From positions 1 to 64,000 of the forward strand of contig JANDJZ010000269.1 of NCBI GenBank assembly GCA_027943245.1: 64,000 nucleotides of DNA, read 5' to 3'. Below are positions 44,643 through 56,186 of the stretch, in pieces. A program made the position numbers and the translations under genes. The notes below the pieces were generated by a model. The model was given only the letters and a program-made list of their open reading frames with translations. It did not search any database and was not told where the DNA came from. This DNA comes from Acanthamoeba sp. SK_2022b. Its lineage: Eukaryota > Discosea > Longamoebia > Acanthamoebidae. Position 1 is the stretch's first letter. Every line of letters starts with the position of its first letter.

Positions 44643-47600
44643 CACGAGAGCGGTCTTGCGTTGCGTGAGGGGAAGCGAGGGGCGTGCCGTAGATGGCGTA
44701 GAGGCGATCGACGGGAGGGGGCTTGAGGATGAACTCGTCCTTGTGCTCGCCGCCAAAGAGCGGGTTCTTGCGCATGTACTCCTCGTAGAACATCATCGGT
44801 CCCTGTCATCGCCCCCCCAACACCGTCACGACCGCCACATTAACCATCAACCATCAGCCACCGCGAAACCCGAAATGAGGAGAGTGTTGTGGGGCTCGAA
44901 GACGTACGTGGGCAGCGACCTCAGCCGTGAGGAAATCTCGATAGTGCATGGGCTTCGAACACGCGTCGATCGCATCGTGCTAATCGCGCAAAAACAAACA
45001 AAAAAAATACTCAATTAAATAAATTACATAAAATAAAATAGTAATCATTACGGGAGCATACGAGGTGGGTAAAAGACTCGAGGCACGACGAAAGGTGATG
45101 GTGCAGCTTTTCGCAGCCCACCGGGAGCAGGCATGCCGTCGACGCTGCAGTGGCAGATCTAGGTGTGAGCGTACACGGTGGAGTGGCTCCCCCGATTTGC
45201 GTGGCGTGGGTTGTAGGGGCAAGTGGGGGCGGGAGTACATATGCGGTGGCCAAAGGTGATGGCTTCGACATCGGTGAGGAAGGCGTCGAGCCCAAACTTC
45301 TCGCCCGTCGCCAGCGCGCGAACAGTCTTGGACGCGCCCAGCCACGGCGCACCCACACCGATGAACGTGTGCACTACACACACACACACACACACATACA
45401 CATACACACCGCGCGCATAGACACGGAGAGAGATAGGCATCGCCCTGTCGGTGAGTGTATGGCCAGTCGGCTTCCTGGAGACTGGGTGTTGGTACCGTTG
45501 TTGGAGATCCATTTGCGTCCGTGGGCGGGGTCGGTGTTAAGGACCCAGTTGAGGAAGTACTGGATGACGCGATTGCCCATGCTGTGGCCCATGAGCACCA
45601 CGGGCGACTTGTTGCGCGCGCACATGTCCTGGATGTCCTGCTTGAGCTGCGTGAAATAGCCGTCGCGGATCTCGAGGTAGTGCAGCGGCAGACGCCAATC
45701 GTACTGTTGCATTGCGACAAGTATACATAAAATAAATATCAGTATATTACAAATATAAAACACAGCCAATCAGCAATCATTTGTGTGCAGGGGATACGAA
45801 CGCCGGCGGCCAACAGGTTGTCGCCATAGACGTAGCCGAGCTGCTGGAGATTCTCGACCAGAGGGCCCATCACCTGTTGTGCCCTGCGCGTCAGATCTCG
45901 CCCACTCGACCTCGGTCTGGGATGTGGGCGTGCGTGTGTGGGGGCATGCGCACGTAGGAGAGCGGCGCAGTGAGGGCGCCCGGGTCGAGGTAGGTGACGG
46001 CGTCCACGCCCTTGACCGGTCTCACCTTGATCCCTATGGCCCGCGAGTGCGTGTGAGTGTGCGCACGTCGACATACACACGAACGCAACGCGTGGGAGGC
46101 AGGTGGACCGCTCGCGGTTACCTTCGGGATCGGAGATGCCGTCTTCCTGCAGGCACAGGTGCTGGATCCACCGATTCTTGAACGCCAGCTCGACGGCCGG
46201 GTCGATGGCGGCCGAGACCGCGGTCTCGAGCGACGACGAGGCGAGGGAGATGTCGAGGGAGGCGAGGCGGGCTTCGGTGGCATCCCACTCCTCGCTATCG
46301 ATGGCCTCAAAGTCGCCCGTGATCGTCTTCCCATTCACGTCTAGCCGTCGCGTGGCTCTGGCCTGCTTGAAGCGACTGTGGTGGTGGTGGTGTGTGTGGG
46401 GGGGTGCGTTGTGTGATGAGCACGGTGGTGACCCACTGGGGAGGGAGGCGACGTCACCGGAAGGACAAGGCCTCGCGACTGATCTTGGAGAGGGAGAGCC
46501 ACACGCGCTGGCCCTTCCACTTCTCGTAGCCCTCCACCACCTCCAAGCTCGTGGAACCGAATCCTGGACCCGATCAAAGGCCAGCCACCAATACCAGTGA
46601 ACAAGAGTACCAACCAGTAATATAAATAGGAAATAAATAAAAAGGTAAAAGCATACCGGGCACAAGAATGATGGGCAGGTTGGGCGTCCATCCCTCCTCG
46701 GCCATACGCTTGCCGATTTTCCTTTTTTTAAAAAGGAAAAAAGATAAAAATAAAAATAAATTGGTGGGTTAGGGCGTGACAGAGCAAGGGGAAAAAGAAA
46801 GGAGAGCTATCGTACTTGTCGAGCCCGTCTTGGGTGGGCGGGGGAGCCACCAGAGTGAGCCATCGGTCAGTATGGCCCTCGGTCAGCTCCTCCACGCGGA
46901 TGCTCGCATCGCCGATCGAGTCAGGCTTGCCTGTGTTGTGTGTTTGGCGGCGTCAGTGATCGTTTCCTCTCGAAACCTCCGGCACACAAACACACACGCA
47001 CACTTACAATACCATACAAACACGCACACACATGCGCAGCACGCACACGCACACGCACAGGCACACGCACAAAGAGAGGCGATTGTACCCACAACGTCCC
47101 AGTCATAGACGTCGACCTCGACGACGAGGCCCTCCACCGAACCGGCCGGAATGTGATAGTAGAACGTCTGCGAATGGGAGAGTCACAAAGAACTTAGCGA
47201 GTGAGGGACGGGGGTCGGCCAGAGGGCGAGGGACGAGACGCGACCCACCTCATCCCAGGTGGGGTCGAGCGAGTTGCAGATCTTCTTGGTTCGATACCTG
47301 TGTGCACACGATCGAACACAAAAAGAGTAGTGAGGCGAAGCGACCAAAATCGATTGAAATAAAATAATATATATTTATATATAAATATTCGATAAATATA
47401 ACCAATTCTTTGAAAAGAAAAAGCAAGTCGCACCTCTTGCCGTTGAGCGAGAGCACGCAGTACGGGTCAGACGTGCCACCAGAGTCCATTGCGCGTAACT
47501 TGCGCGCTTGGGCCACTGAGCGACCGGAGGGGCGGGTGGTGAGAGAAGCATGAGACTCGGAGGTGCGACGACGATCGGGCTGTCTGCGTTGCCACGCCGG

Positions 47601-49728
47601 GGCCCCGCGTGCGTACCGGTGATGGTCAGGTACCCGCCCCAGTTGCCCAGCGGCGGGTTGTACAGCGTCTTGACGTGCAGCTCGCCGGCGAACCGATGCT
47701 TCTCTCGCTTGCGCTGCCTCCTCTCGCGCTCAGCCCTGCACGTTCGGCCAGACGATAGCCCAGTTACGCCCACGCGCGCATGTGTCAGAGTCTACCGGCG
47801 ACGTGGGGGCGACAACAGCAACAGCCACGCCCGTGAGCGGCTGCTCGCCATCGCCTAGGGCGCCCGGGTGATACGCGGGGGCGCACACAGTCATACACGA
47901 GGCAGCGGGGGCAGGTGGGGGGCACCTGCAGGCGGCGATGGCGTCTTCGTTGATCTCCTCGTTGGGCTTGAAGTCGAGGTCGATTCCGCCGGGGAGGTCG
48001 GTCTTGTAGTGAATGCGCAGCAGGACCTCGCCGTGAACCGCGTTATGTCGCGATTTGCTGGGGTGAAGAGGGAACCACCTCCGCACCTCCCTGCACGCCC
48101 ACGAATGCTTGTTGAGCAAAACTATATAAATGAATTATGTCATATAAAAAACCCAATTGTTTAATAAGCCAAAAAAAAAGGAGTTGCACGCACTTGTTGT
48201 GCGGGATGTCGCGCTTCTTGAGCATGATGCGGCCCTGGAGTAGATACGCCGCGAGTTAGTGACGCATGCACTACTCGTGTATCACTACCTCACGATCTCG
48301 TACCATGAAATCGTCGCGCGAGATTCGGTCGTGATCCCAGCACGACAGGGTCACAGCGTCCACAGACTCGTCGAGATCGCTTGTATGGAGAACACACGCG
48401 CTGATTCAGTCTCGGATCGATGACCGCACAACAAGAAAAGAGAGGGAGAGAGGGGGGAGAGGGTGGCACGTACAAGGCCATTTGTTCGTCCCAGACCGGG
48501 TTGAGCTGAAAGAAAGGACAGCGACGCTGCTCAGCAACAAAGAACGAAGAACGAAGAGTAAAAGAGCGAAAGCGATACCGATTTTTGGATGCAGGCGGTC
48601 GTAGCCGGGCCACCGACCACCTTGCCGTTCACGTCCACCATGGAAACGCGGCAGTAGGGGTCGCTCTTGCCTGCACGACACCACACCGATCGCGCAGTGA
48701 CCGGAACCGCAAGTCAGGAAGCCGTCGCACACATGTCTGAGCTAAGATCCATGAACGGTGGCGCTACCATTCATGTCGGTGGACACGAGGTTGCGTGCCT
48801 CCACGATGTCAATGAACAACATGTGCCTGGCCTTGGACTTGACGATGGAAAGGGTGGCGTAAGTCGAAATTCGGAGGAGCTAGAAGGCATGTCAACTGAA
48901 AGGGGGGTAGTGTGAGTACGCGTGGAGCGAGCATGCGGCGCAAGATGGCCACTTGGCTGGCCTGCTTGATGTAAGCCTCGAACCGTTCGTTCCATTTGCG
49001 GCGATGCTTCTCCTACAGGCGCCAATTCGAAGAGACACCGTAAGCATATTTGATATTTTCATTTCGAAAAGAAATAAAATAAAATAAAAGATAAATGAAT
49101 TATTTCATTTACATAAATGCCGCACCGTGTTGTTTGGTTTGTTCGGGTTCTTGAGCGTTCCGCGAACGCTCTTGGCCTTCTTGAGGGTCGGCAGCGCCTT
49201 GAGCTGCGTGTCCGGAATTGAGGGACACAAGACGCAACAAGTCAGAATTCCGAGAAGTCAACCACCACGCTTGCGGGCGTGCGCTGACCAAACGGCGCGT
49301 CCCGAGCCTGAGGCGTCACACAGAGGGAAAGGCTGACTTACCGACTCGTTCAATTCGGCAAGCTCCTCGAATGTGCGGTCAATGTAGTAGACACCCTGCG
49401 ACGTGGTCACCTCCAACTCGTACAACTGTTTTTGAGTACGAGTTGAAAAAAGTCATTTATTTTCAATTTATTAAAAATAGATTAAAAATATACGAAATCA
49501 AAGAGCGAAGATAGGGAAGGGGGCACGTGCCAAAGAGGTCTTGGCGTGGGTGGAGAGAAGGCGGGTGGCGCGGGTGACATTGACCGACGTGAGTTCGACG
49601 CCGTCGTCCTTGGCGAGGTCCACCCGCAATTGCGGCGAACCGGGACAGGGCGCCACGCGCGACACCGTCCGGCCGTCGATCATCGACCCCTGCCGGTGGT
49701 CGAACGCCTCCTTCTTGAAGTTGAACAT
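43673..49728 (-). CDS. C2-domain LCAT/PDAT-like acyltransferase or phospholipase
   Basis: This large gene has about 20 exons. The N-terminal MFNFKKEAFDH region may be PH-like (weak). C2 domain 1 has MLFIDIVEARNLVSTD, KSDPYC, NPVWDEQ and WDHDRISRDDFMG. C2 domain 2 has SDPYCVLSLNGKR, LDPTWDE and VEVDVYDWDVV. Both keep Asp positions that bind calcium. An LCAT-type alpha/beta hydrolase follows: PIILVPGFGSTSLEV, nucleophile motif VVLMGHSMGNRVIQYFL, acid CGDGTVTYASLNHC formed by splicing, and EGAEHRQIL with the likely catalytic His. LCAT/PDAT enzymes move acyl groups from phospholipids to sterol or diacylglycerol. Calcium-dependent membrane docking through C2 is inferred. The start is uncertain: 49728 was used, but an upstream ATG at 49906 could provide a small first exon. 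Confidence 0.8.
44561..44641. repeat. (GT)n microsatellite in C2-LCAT intron
   Basis: An 81-bp pure dinucleotide tract between the exon encoding DRLYAIYG and the exon encoding INLETEVGYVF. It reads CA on the sense strand. Confidence 0.95.
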
Positions 49729-50069
49729 CTATTTGCTGTCCTCCTGGCGTAGCTGCGTTTTGCGCCTTATTGGCACTTGTTCGTTTATTCGAGCCACTCA
49801 ATTTGGCGGAACTTAGCGACGGCAGGCCTCGATCAGTGATTGGTTTACGAACTCCGCAGTACAGCTTACCGTTTTCGTCCACGTGGCACACCAAGAAGGT
49901 AGACATTACAGACCAACACTACGACAGGAATGAGAGTGGTCTCTCGAAGTGGAGGTAGATGATAAAACGTTTGTGGGATGCGTGTATTGACGAAGTAGAC
50001 TTCAACTCGGCCACTACGCCAAGGTGATAACCAGGCCCCATCTCCCGCAGGGAGCTGCTCTCCCGCTTG
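49729..50069. other. Upstream region of C2-LCAT gene
   Basis: This holds the promoter of the C2-LCAT gene and the 3' UTR of the PLPBP gene. A minus-strand frame beginning with an ATG at 49906 (MSTFLVCHVDENG) could be an alternative first exon, but no donor/acceptor pair joins it cleanly in phase to the exon at 49728. Confidence 0.35.
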
Positions 50070-50577
50070 TCACTTGTGGTAGACGCGAGCGCCAAAGATG
50101 CTGCTGCCGACCCGCACGTTGGTGCTGCCCTCTTCGATCTGTTCGCGTAGCGCATGCAGGCGACGATGCAAGGAATTTGGTGAGGTCAGGAGGCCGGAGG
50201 GAGGCGTGTGGGGGGAGGGGGGTTACCGCGATCTTGAAGTCGTGCGACATGCCCATGCTGAGCTCCACCTGCTCGACGGCCAGGCCCAGCTCGTCGCACA
50301 CTCGCTTTCGACACTCCACGAGTTTCTTGTCGCAGACAGCCACGCGCGCGTGTGAACCAAGACGGCAGCGCGACCAGAAAACGGGGGGGGGGGCAGGCGG
50401 CCTACCCTGAAGTCGGGCTCGGGGTGGTCGTCGAATCGGCCGATGGTCATCAGACCGGCAAAGCGCAAGCGGCTGCACTTCTCCCTGATCTCCTTCACTA
50501 CCTCCACCACCTTCTCCGGGTCAGCTCCGCTCTTGCCTGCAAACAAACAACAACCACGTTACACAAGGATTAGTGTG

Positions 50578-50640
<63 letters not shown>

Positions 50641-51518
50641 ATTGTGTGTGTTATGAGGAACTCACTCTCTTCGCCAGAGGTGTTGATCTGGACCAGGATC
50701 GAGAGAGGAGCGGTGCGTCCGGCGGCACCGGCGGCCTTGTCGAGCGCGGTGGCCAGCTTGACGCTGTCGACCGTCTCGACGCAGTCGAGGTTGGGCACGC
50801 TCAGCACTTGCTGCAGGGGAAAGGCCGCAGTGTGCGCGTGAGCCAGGGCCCTCCCACCCAACCGGCACGGCCCAGCCAGGGGAGAAGGCGAACCTTGCAT
50901 TTGTTTGACTGGAGATGGCCGATGAACCGCCACTTGATGCCTTCGGGGAGCTGGCAAGCGGGACAAGTCAGTGGGTCGTTTGGCGCGTGGGAGTGGCGGG
51001 GTGGCGGGGCGGTATACCTGTTTGGACTTGGTGACGAGCTCCTGCACGTAGTTCTCGCCAAAGTGGACGTGGCCAGCCTCAAAGCACGCACGCACCAGTG
51101 CGGCCGGCTTGGTCTTGCTCACTGCCACTAACCGCGGCTGGCGCCACAACAATAATAATGAATTGTGTTGATAAATCGATTTTGTTTTTAAAAAAAAACC
51201 GCGGCTGGCGCCACAACAATAATAATGAATTGTGTTGATAAATCGATTTTGTTTTTAAAAAATAAAAACAAATATTTAATCTAAGTGTACCTCTTGCTTG
51301 AGGCCAAGTCGCTGTGATACTTGGGTTACCTCCTGCTTGATGTCGTTGAGCCTACGCACGACTTCGGCGCAATCTTCAGCGGAGGGCTCAACATTGAACT
51401 CGGGATTTTCCATCTCTGATGAACTGCTGGTAGTCAACGGACGCGACTGGAGGCGGAGCGGAAGAGGTCGACCTGCGCAGATAACGGATGAGCCAACCCG
51501 AGAGGCTGCCCTGCGCAT
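50070..51518 (-). CDS. Pyridoxal phosphate homeostasis protein (PLPBP/YggS family), mitochondrial
   Basis: From the ATG at 51518 the first ~35 residues are Arg/Ser-rich without acids (MRRAASRVGSSVICAGR), a typical mitochondrial presequence. The PLP-binding barrel follows over six or so exons: RLVAVSKTKP with the PLP lysine, VHFGENYVQEL, GIKWRFIGHLQSNK, VETVDSVKLA, SILVQINTSGEES, FAGLMTIG, VELSMGMSHDF and SSIFGARVYHK at the end. The family controls free PLP in all domains of life and has no enzyme activity. The intron before the lysine exon has a duplicated 3' end. The intron after VTKSKQ has a near-identical copy in the neighbouring gene. A GT tract lies at 50573-50639. Confidence 0.93.
50573..50639. 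repeat. (GT)n microsatellite in PLPBP intron
   Basis: A dinucleotide tract with one interruption near its start, between the exon ending NTSGEES and the exon starting KSGADPEKVVEVV (minus strand). Confidence 0.9.
50973..51033. repeat. 61-bp duplicated segment, copy A (PLPBP exon end and intron)
   Basis: This segment spans the last 16 or so bases of a PLPBP exon and most of the adjoining intron, including its 5' splice site. It is repeated at 55329-55389 with one difference in 61 (T/C at the 21st position from the right). Confidence 0.9.
51131..51262. repeat. Tandem 65-67 bp duplication containing a 3' splice site
   Basis: Copy 1 is 51131-51197 and copy 2 is 51198-51262; they are identical apart from the length of an A run. 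On the PLPBP sense strand each copy holds intron sequence, the GGCGCCAG acceptor and the first CCGCGG bases of the next exon. Only the sense-downstream copy continues into coding sequence. Confidence 0.95.
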
Positions 51519-51804
51519 CCAACTTTTTGCTTATTTTCTGTTTTTTCCTTTCATTTCCCTCTATGAGCTGCCGATGGGTTGCCCCGTTTGGCATTTCCGC
51601 GAGGAGCTCTGCTGTACAGCCGAGCAACAGGTGAGCACACAACAACGCGCAATATAACGGTTGCCCACACAAAAAGAACGAAAACGACGGGCTGCGGGCA
51701 GCAAAAAGAACGAAGAAGAGGCGAAGCACAAGGAAGGAAAGCGAAAGGAGAGAAGAAGAAGGAAACAGTTACCAAAACCGCGAGAAGAGGAACGGAAGGC
51801 AAAG
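51519..51804. promoter_or_regulatory. Divergent spacer, PLPBP and CH/SAM genes
   Basis: 286 bp separate the two start codons. The right half is A/G-rich and stays open in the frame of the plus-strand gene but has no ATG. No TATA box is recognised. Confidence 0.4.
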
Positions 51805-54800
51805 ATGGATGAAAAGGGGAACTCAAGTTCGGACGCCGCCGGTGACGACCACGAACTGGAGAAGCGGGACAAGAGGGCCAAGGACCACAGCAAGAAGGCG
51901 AAGGGGGCACAGTCCCTCAACGCCAGCCCCCGACGCGGCCAGCAGGGCCTCAGCCCCCGCTTCGCGCCGCCGCCCGAGCATGAGAAGAAAAAGAAGAAGA
52001 AGGGAAAGAAAGATGGAGACGATGAAAGGGGCTCACAGATAAGGGATCGAAGCAAGAGCCTCGACTACACGGCCATGTCCGAAATCTCATCTCGCCTTCA
52101 AATGGAGGCCGGGAAGAGTAGTAGCATCAAGAAGAGCAAGGACAAAAAGGACAAGAAGGACAAGAAGGGGGCGACGAGGGAAGGGCGGAGCGCCAGCGTT
52201 TGGGAGCCCCCCTCTTCGCCCAAGATAGGCAGCAGCAAATCGAGGTCGGCGAGCGTTCGGAATGCCTTGACGTGCTTCATCCCCAACAGCAGCAAGGAGG
52301 AGGCGGAGGACAAGAAGAAGATGGGCGCCATGATTCTCGAGGCCGAAGAGGAAGAGGGCAAGAAGAAGTCGAAATCGACCAAGTCTTCTTCATCTGGCGT
52401 CTCCTCCTCTTCATCTTCTTCTTTGCCTTCGTCGCCCGTGCGAGGTGCTCCGCTGCAGCACCACCGGCTGTCGGGCGGCATGACCTTTGGCGCCAACGGC
52501 AAGGACGAGCGCAAGCGAGGCGGCAAGCACCGCCGCAACCTGTCTGCCCTTGAGGACATCCAGTACAACAACGTCGTGGTAGTCAACGGCCAAGCCGCCT
52601 CGCCCGCCATCCCGTGCTCCTCCTCTTCTCCCGCCCTCGGCTCACGTCCTTCCAAGGTGCGCCACTCGCTTGCAGCCAGATGGTGTGTTGGTGTTCATTG
52701 TCTCCTCGTGTGTTGTTCTACTCCTCCTGTGTTTCAGATCGTTTTAATTTGCCCAGATATCCCATCAGCTCCATCTAGTTTTTCCTTTTCGTGGTTGTGT
52801 GGCACGTGTGCGCCTTCGCCTTTTGTCGCTTTCGTTCTTTTTCGTTCTTTTCTTGTGCGCGCGTGGATCTTCACTCGGGAGGAAAGGAGCTTTCCCACTG
52901 GGGTGTTCCTCCTCGTGGCCGCCGTGTGTGTGTCGCGTTCACCGCTTTCGACTAAACTTCGCTCGTTCGCTCTTTCTCTCGCTCCCTCTCGTTCACTGGC
53001 TCGCAATTCAAACACAAACAGAAGAACACGCTGAGCCCGCACATGCGGAGCTCGTCCGACCGGTTCTCCTACAACAGCAAGCACAACAAGGAGAAGCTCA
53101 AGGCCGACGGCCGCACGAAGCAGCGCAACAGCAACGAACTCGCCGGGCCGTCGTCGGGCCTTGCCAAGGAGAGCCGGCGCAACTCGCGACACCGATCGTC
53201 TGCATCGTCGTCGTCTTCACCGTCTTCCTCCTCCCCCTCCTCGTCGTCGTCCAGCGACGGCAACAGCAGCGACGAGGGTCAAGGCACGAGGCGGAAAACG
53301 AAGAAGGGGTCGAGCAAGAAGCGAGACAAGAAGAAGGACAAGCAGCAGCAACAACAACAGCAACCCACCGCGCTGCGGCTCGGCTCGCCCAACTCCAAGA
53401 TGATGATGGCGAGCATGAGCTGGCGCGGCAAGAAGAAGAGCCAGAGCGAGGAGGCCCTGGAGCGGCCCGACATGGAGGTCCCCGCCCCCGCGCCCGGCTG
53501 TGGCACCCAAATCATCATCAGTGCGCCCCCCCCCCTCTCTGTTGTTACATACGAACGCGTTTGGCGGCGGCCTCGAGGCTGACCCGGACAACGCCAAATT
53601 GGCGCACAGGCCCGCGCAAGCCGGCCCCCGCGTTCCCCAAAAGCAAGCAGAGGCTTTCTTTCTCGGGCTGGCTCACCCACTTCAACGTTCAGCTCAACCC
53701 CGCAGCAGGTATGCACGCACACGCACACGCGCACACGCGCCCACACGCACGAGGTTGACCTCATCGTTGGTTGGTGATCGATAGCGGTAGAGGGCGGGCC
53801 CAAGCGCAAGTACAAGGAGGGAACGGTGGAGGGGTTCCTGGAGGACATCCAGCTGGACGAGCACGTCAACGAGCTGGTCAAGGTCAGGGGCATCACCTCC
53901 CTGGAGCGGCTGTTCGAGGTCACGACGCAGGAGTTCTACGACATGGACATCCCCACCTCCGACCTCCGGCTGCTCATCGAGGAGATCAACAAACGCAAGA
54001 ACCCGCCGGCCTCCGAGACCGAGCCGGCGACCCCGACCGCGCCTCCACCAGAGGACAAGGCCACACTCAACAACGAAACCACCCAACCGGTAATTGTTTT
54101 ATTTATTTATTTATTATTCTTTTTTGAGATTTTTCTTTTTCTAATAGAAATTAATAACTAAAAATGGAATAATGTTATAAGAATTTCCACATATAGATGA
54201 ATTTATGTTTTTATTATTTAGAATGGAAAAGAATTGACAAGAATTTATTTATTATTGATGTGTCGAAGGAGGAGGAGAAGCAACCCGAAGGGGAAGACAT
54301 GGAGGCGTCGACGAAGAGAAAGAAGAGGAGGTCGAGGAGGAAGTCGGCGGAGAAGCGACCGTCGCCCGAGGACGCGGCGGCGACGCTGGCCTTGGAGCAG
54401 CGGCTCAAGGAGGAGGAGGACCGGCGCACCAAGGCCGAGCAGGAGAAGGCCGAGGCCATGCGTGCGCTCGAGGCCGAGAAGCAGCGGGTCAGCGACATGG
54501 AGCGGAGGCTGGAGGAGGCACTCGCCCGCATCCACGCCATGGAACAGACCATGACCGCCTTCGCAGAGTCGACGAAAAAGAAAACCAAGACCAAGAAAGC
54601 GAAAACGAAAGCGAAAGCGAAAGCGAAGGACAAGACGACGCCGCGGTCGAAACGAGAGGCCGACGTCGAGGTCGTCGCGAAGGGCGAGCACGATGACGTC
54701 AGCAAGGCCAAAGAGACCACTCTCGCCGCCGACTCCTCCTCTTCGTCGCCGTCGCCGTCGCCGTCGCCGGACGACCGAGACGAGGCCGTCGGCGCCGGCG

Positions 54801-55031
54801 ACCGCAGTGAGCAGCCCAAACCGAGCGGCCAGGAGGCGGCCGAGCAGGGGCTCATCCAGTACCACTACCCGCTGCCCATCCGGGTGCCCTCTGCGCGCGT
54901 CAACCGGCTCAGCACGCGGCTCTCGCTCAAGGGCAAGTCCCCCTCGAGCCCGCGCGGGGCCGCCAGCCCGCGCACCGTGAACCTCAACCCCGACTCCTCC
55001 GAGGTATCGACCGTTGCTTGCTTCGCGTTTC

Positions 55032-55111
<80 letters not shown>

Positions 55112-56005
55112 CCCGCTCGTGCGCCTGATGAACAAACGAATGCACAGGGACGAATGCGGCAGGCGGAGAAGGAGGCGTTTGAGCAGAAGCAGAACGACAT
55201 CCGGCAGTGGATCGAGGCCGCCACCAAGGAGTCGTTCCCCTCCCCCGACTTCTTCCACTCGCTCCGGTCCGGCGTGCTCTTGTGCAAGTGACGTCTCCTC
55301 CACCTCTCTCCCTCCCATGCATGCGTTGGGGTCGTTTGGCGCGTGGGAGTGGCGGGGTGGCGGGGCGGTATACCTGCTTGGACTTGGTGGGGGTTGGCCG
55401 TGGTCGCGTGCTGACACGTTTACGCCTTGGCTGTCTTGGCTGGCCAGATTGCTCAACGCCATCTCGCCGGGCATCGTCAAGGAGGTGCATGCTGGGGACA
55501 TGGTCTTCTACCAAATGGAGAACATCACCTACTTTGTCCAGGGCTGCCGCAAGCTCGGCGTCAAGACCATCTTCGAGTACGCCACATGCCCACCCTTCTA
55601 CTAGCCACGCTACACGCTACACGCTACACGCTACACGCTACACGCTACACGCTACACGCTACACGCTACACGCTACACGCTACACGCTACACGCTACACG
55701 CTACACGCTACACGCTACACGCTACAGCCAGTGGAGCTGATGTGCTGTTTCGCTCCCGATCACACAGGCCGGCCGATCTGTACCACGCCAAGAACCTCGA
55801 GGCGGTGCTGTCGTGTCTGGACGCGCTGGACAGGTGGACGCGGCGGAGTGCCACGTACCGGGGCCCCTACCTCGTGCGATCGACGTCGCATTCGCAGTTC
55901 ATCCGCTCGCTGAGCGGCAAGCTGCTGCTGGACAAGGACGCCATCACCAAGAAGGACAGTTCGGGCGAGCTACGGCCCCTGCATGCCGCCAACGGCTCCA
56001 CCTAG
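51805..56005 (+). CDS. SAM and calponin-homology domain protein with coiled coil
   Basis: The ATG at 51805 starts a long Lys/Ser-rich low-complexity region (about 350 residues with KKDKKDKK and poly-Ser runs). The SAM domain sits at about 53826-54000: VEGFLEDIQLDEHV, LERLFEVTTQEFY, IPTSDLRLLIEEI. A coiled coil (QRLKEEEDRRTKAEQEKAE...) and another Ser/Pro region follow. Then a calponin-homology domain over four exons: DIRQWIEAATKESFPS, FFHSLRSGVLLCK, LLNAISPGIVKEVH, MENITYFVQGCRKLGV, DLYHAKNLEAVLSCLDAL. Single CH domains of this SM22/calponin type bind actin or signalling partners; SAM mediates oligomers. Cytoskeletal adaptor is the likely role. Introns carry a GT tract, a heptamer array and a 61-bp copy of a PLPBP segment. 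Confidence 0.85.
55033..55109. repeat. (TG)n microsatellite in CH/SAM intron
   Basis: A tract of about 77 bp upstream of the exon that starts GRMRQAEKEAFEQK. Confidence 0.95.
55329..55389. repeat. 61-bp duplicated segment, copy B (inside CH/SAM intron)
   Basis: Near-identical to 50973-51033 and lying in the same plus-strand orientation. Relative to transcription of its host gene it is therefore antisense, since PLPBP is on the minus strand. Sequence on both sides is unrelated to the PLPBP locus. Confidence 0.9.
55605..55726. repeat. (CTACACG)n heptamer minisatellite
   Basis: About 17 perfect copies of a 7-bp unit fill most of the last CH/SAM intron, between the exon ending VKTIFE and the exon starting PADLYHAKNLEAV. 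Confidence 0.95.
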
Positions 56006-56186
56006 GCTTTCCTCAGGCCGTCCTCGGCGGCAATGTAAAGAAAATAACACATTACAATAATTATACTAAAAATAAAATCAACTCGAAACAATCTTTTTTT
56101 GCTGTTTTTTTACGAACGACTTCACCGAAAACGTGGGTATGTATCTTTAATGCAGGATTTTAGGTTGTGAGTTGCGACCACACACC

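Noticed and set aside
55605..55726. CRISPR-like array
   Set aside because: The units are directly adjacent heptamers without spacers, in a eukaryotic intron; it is a minisatellite.
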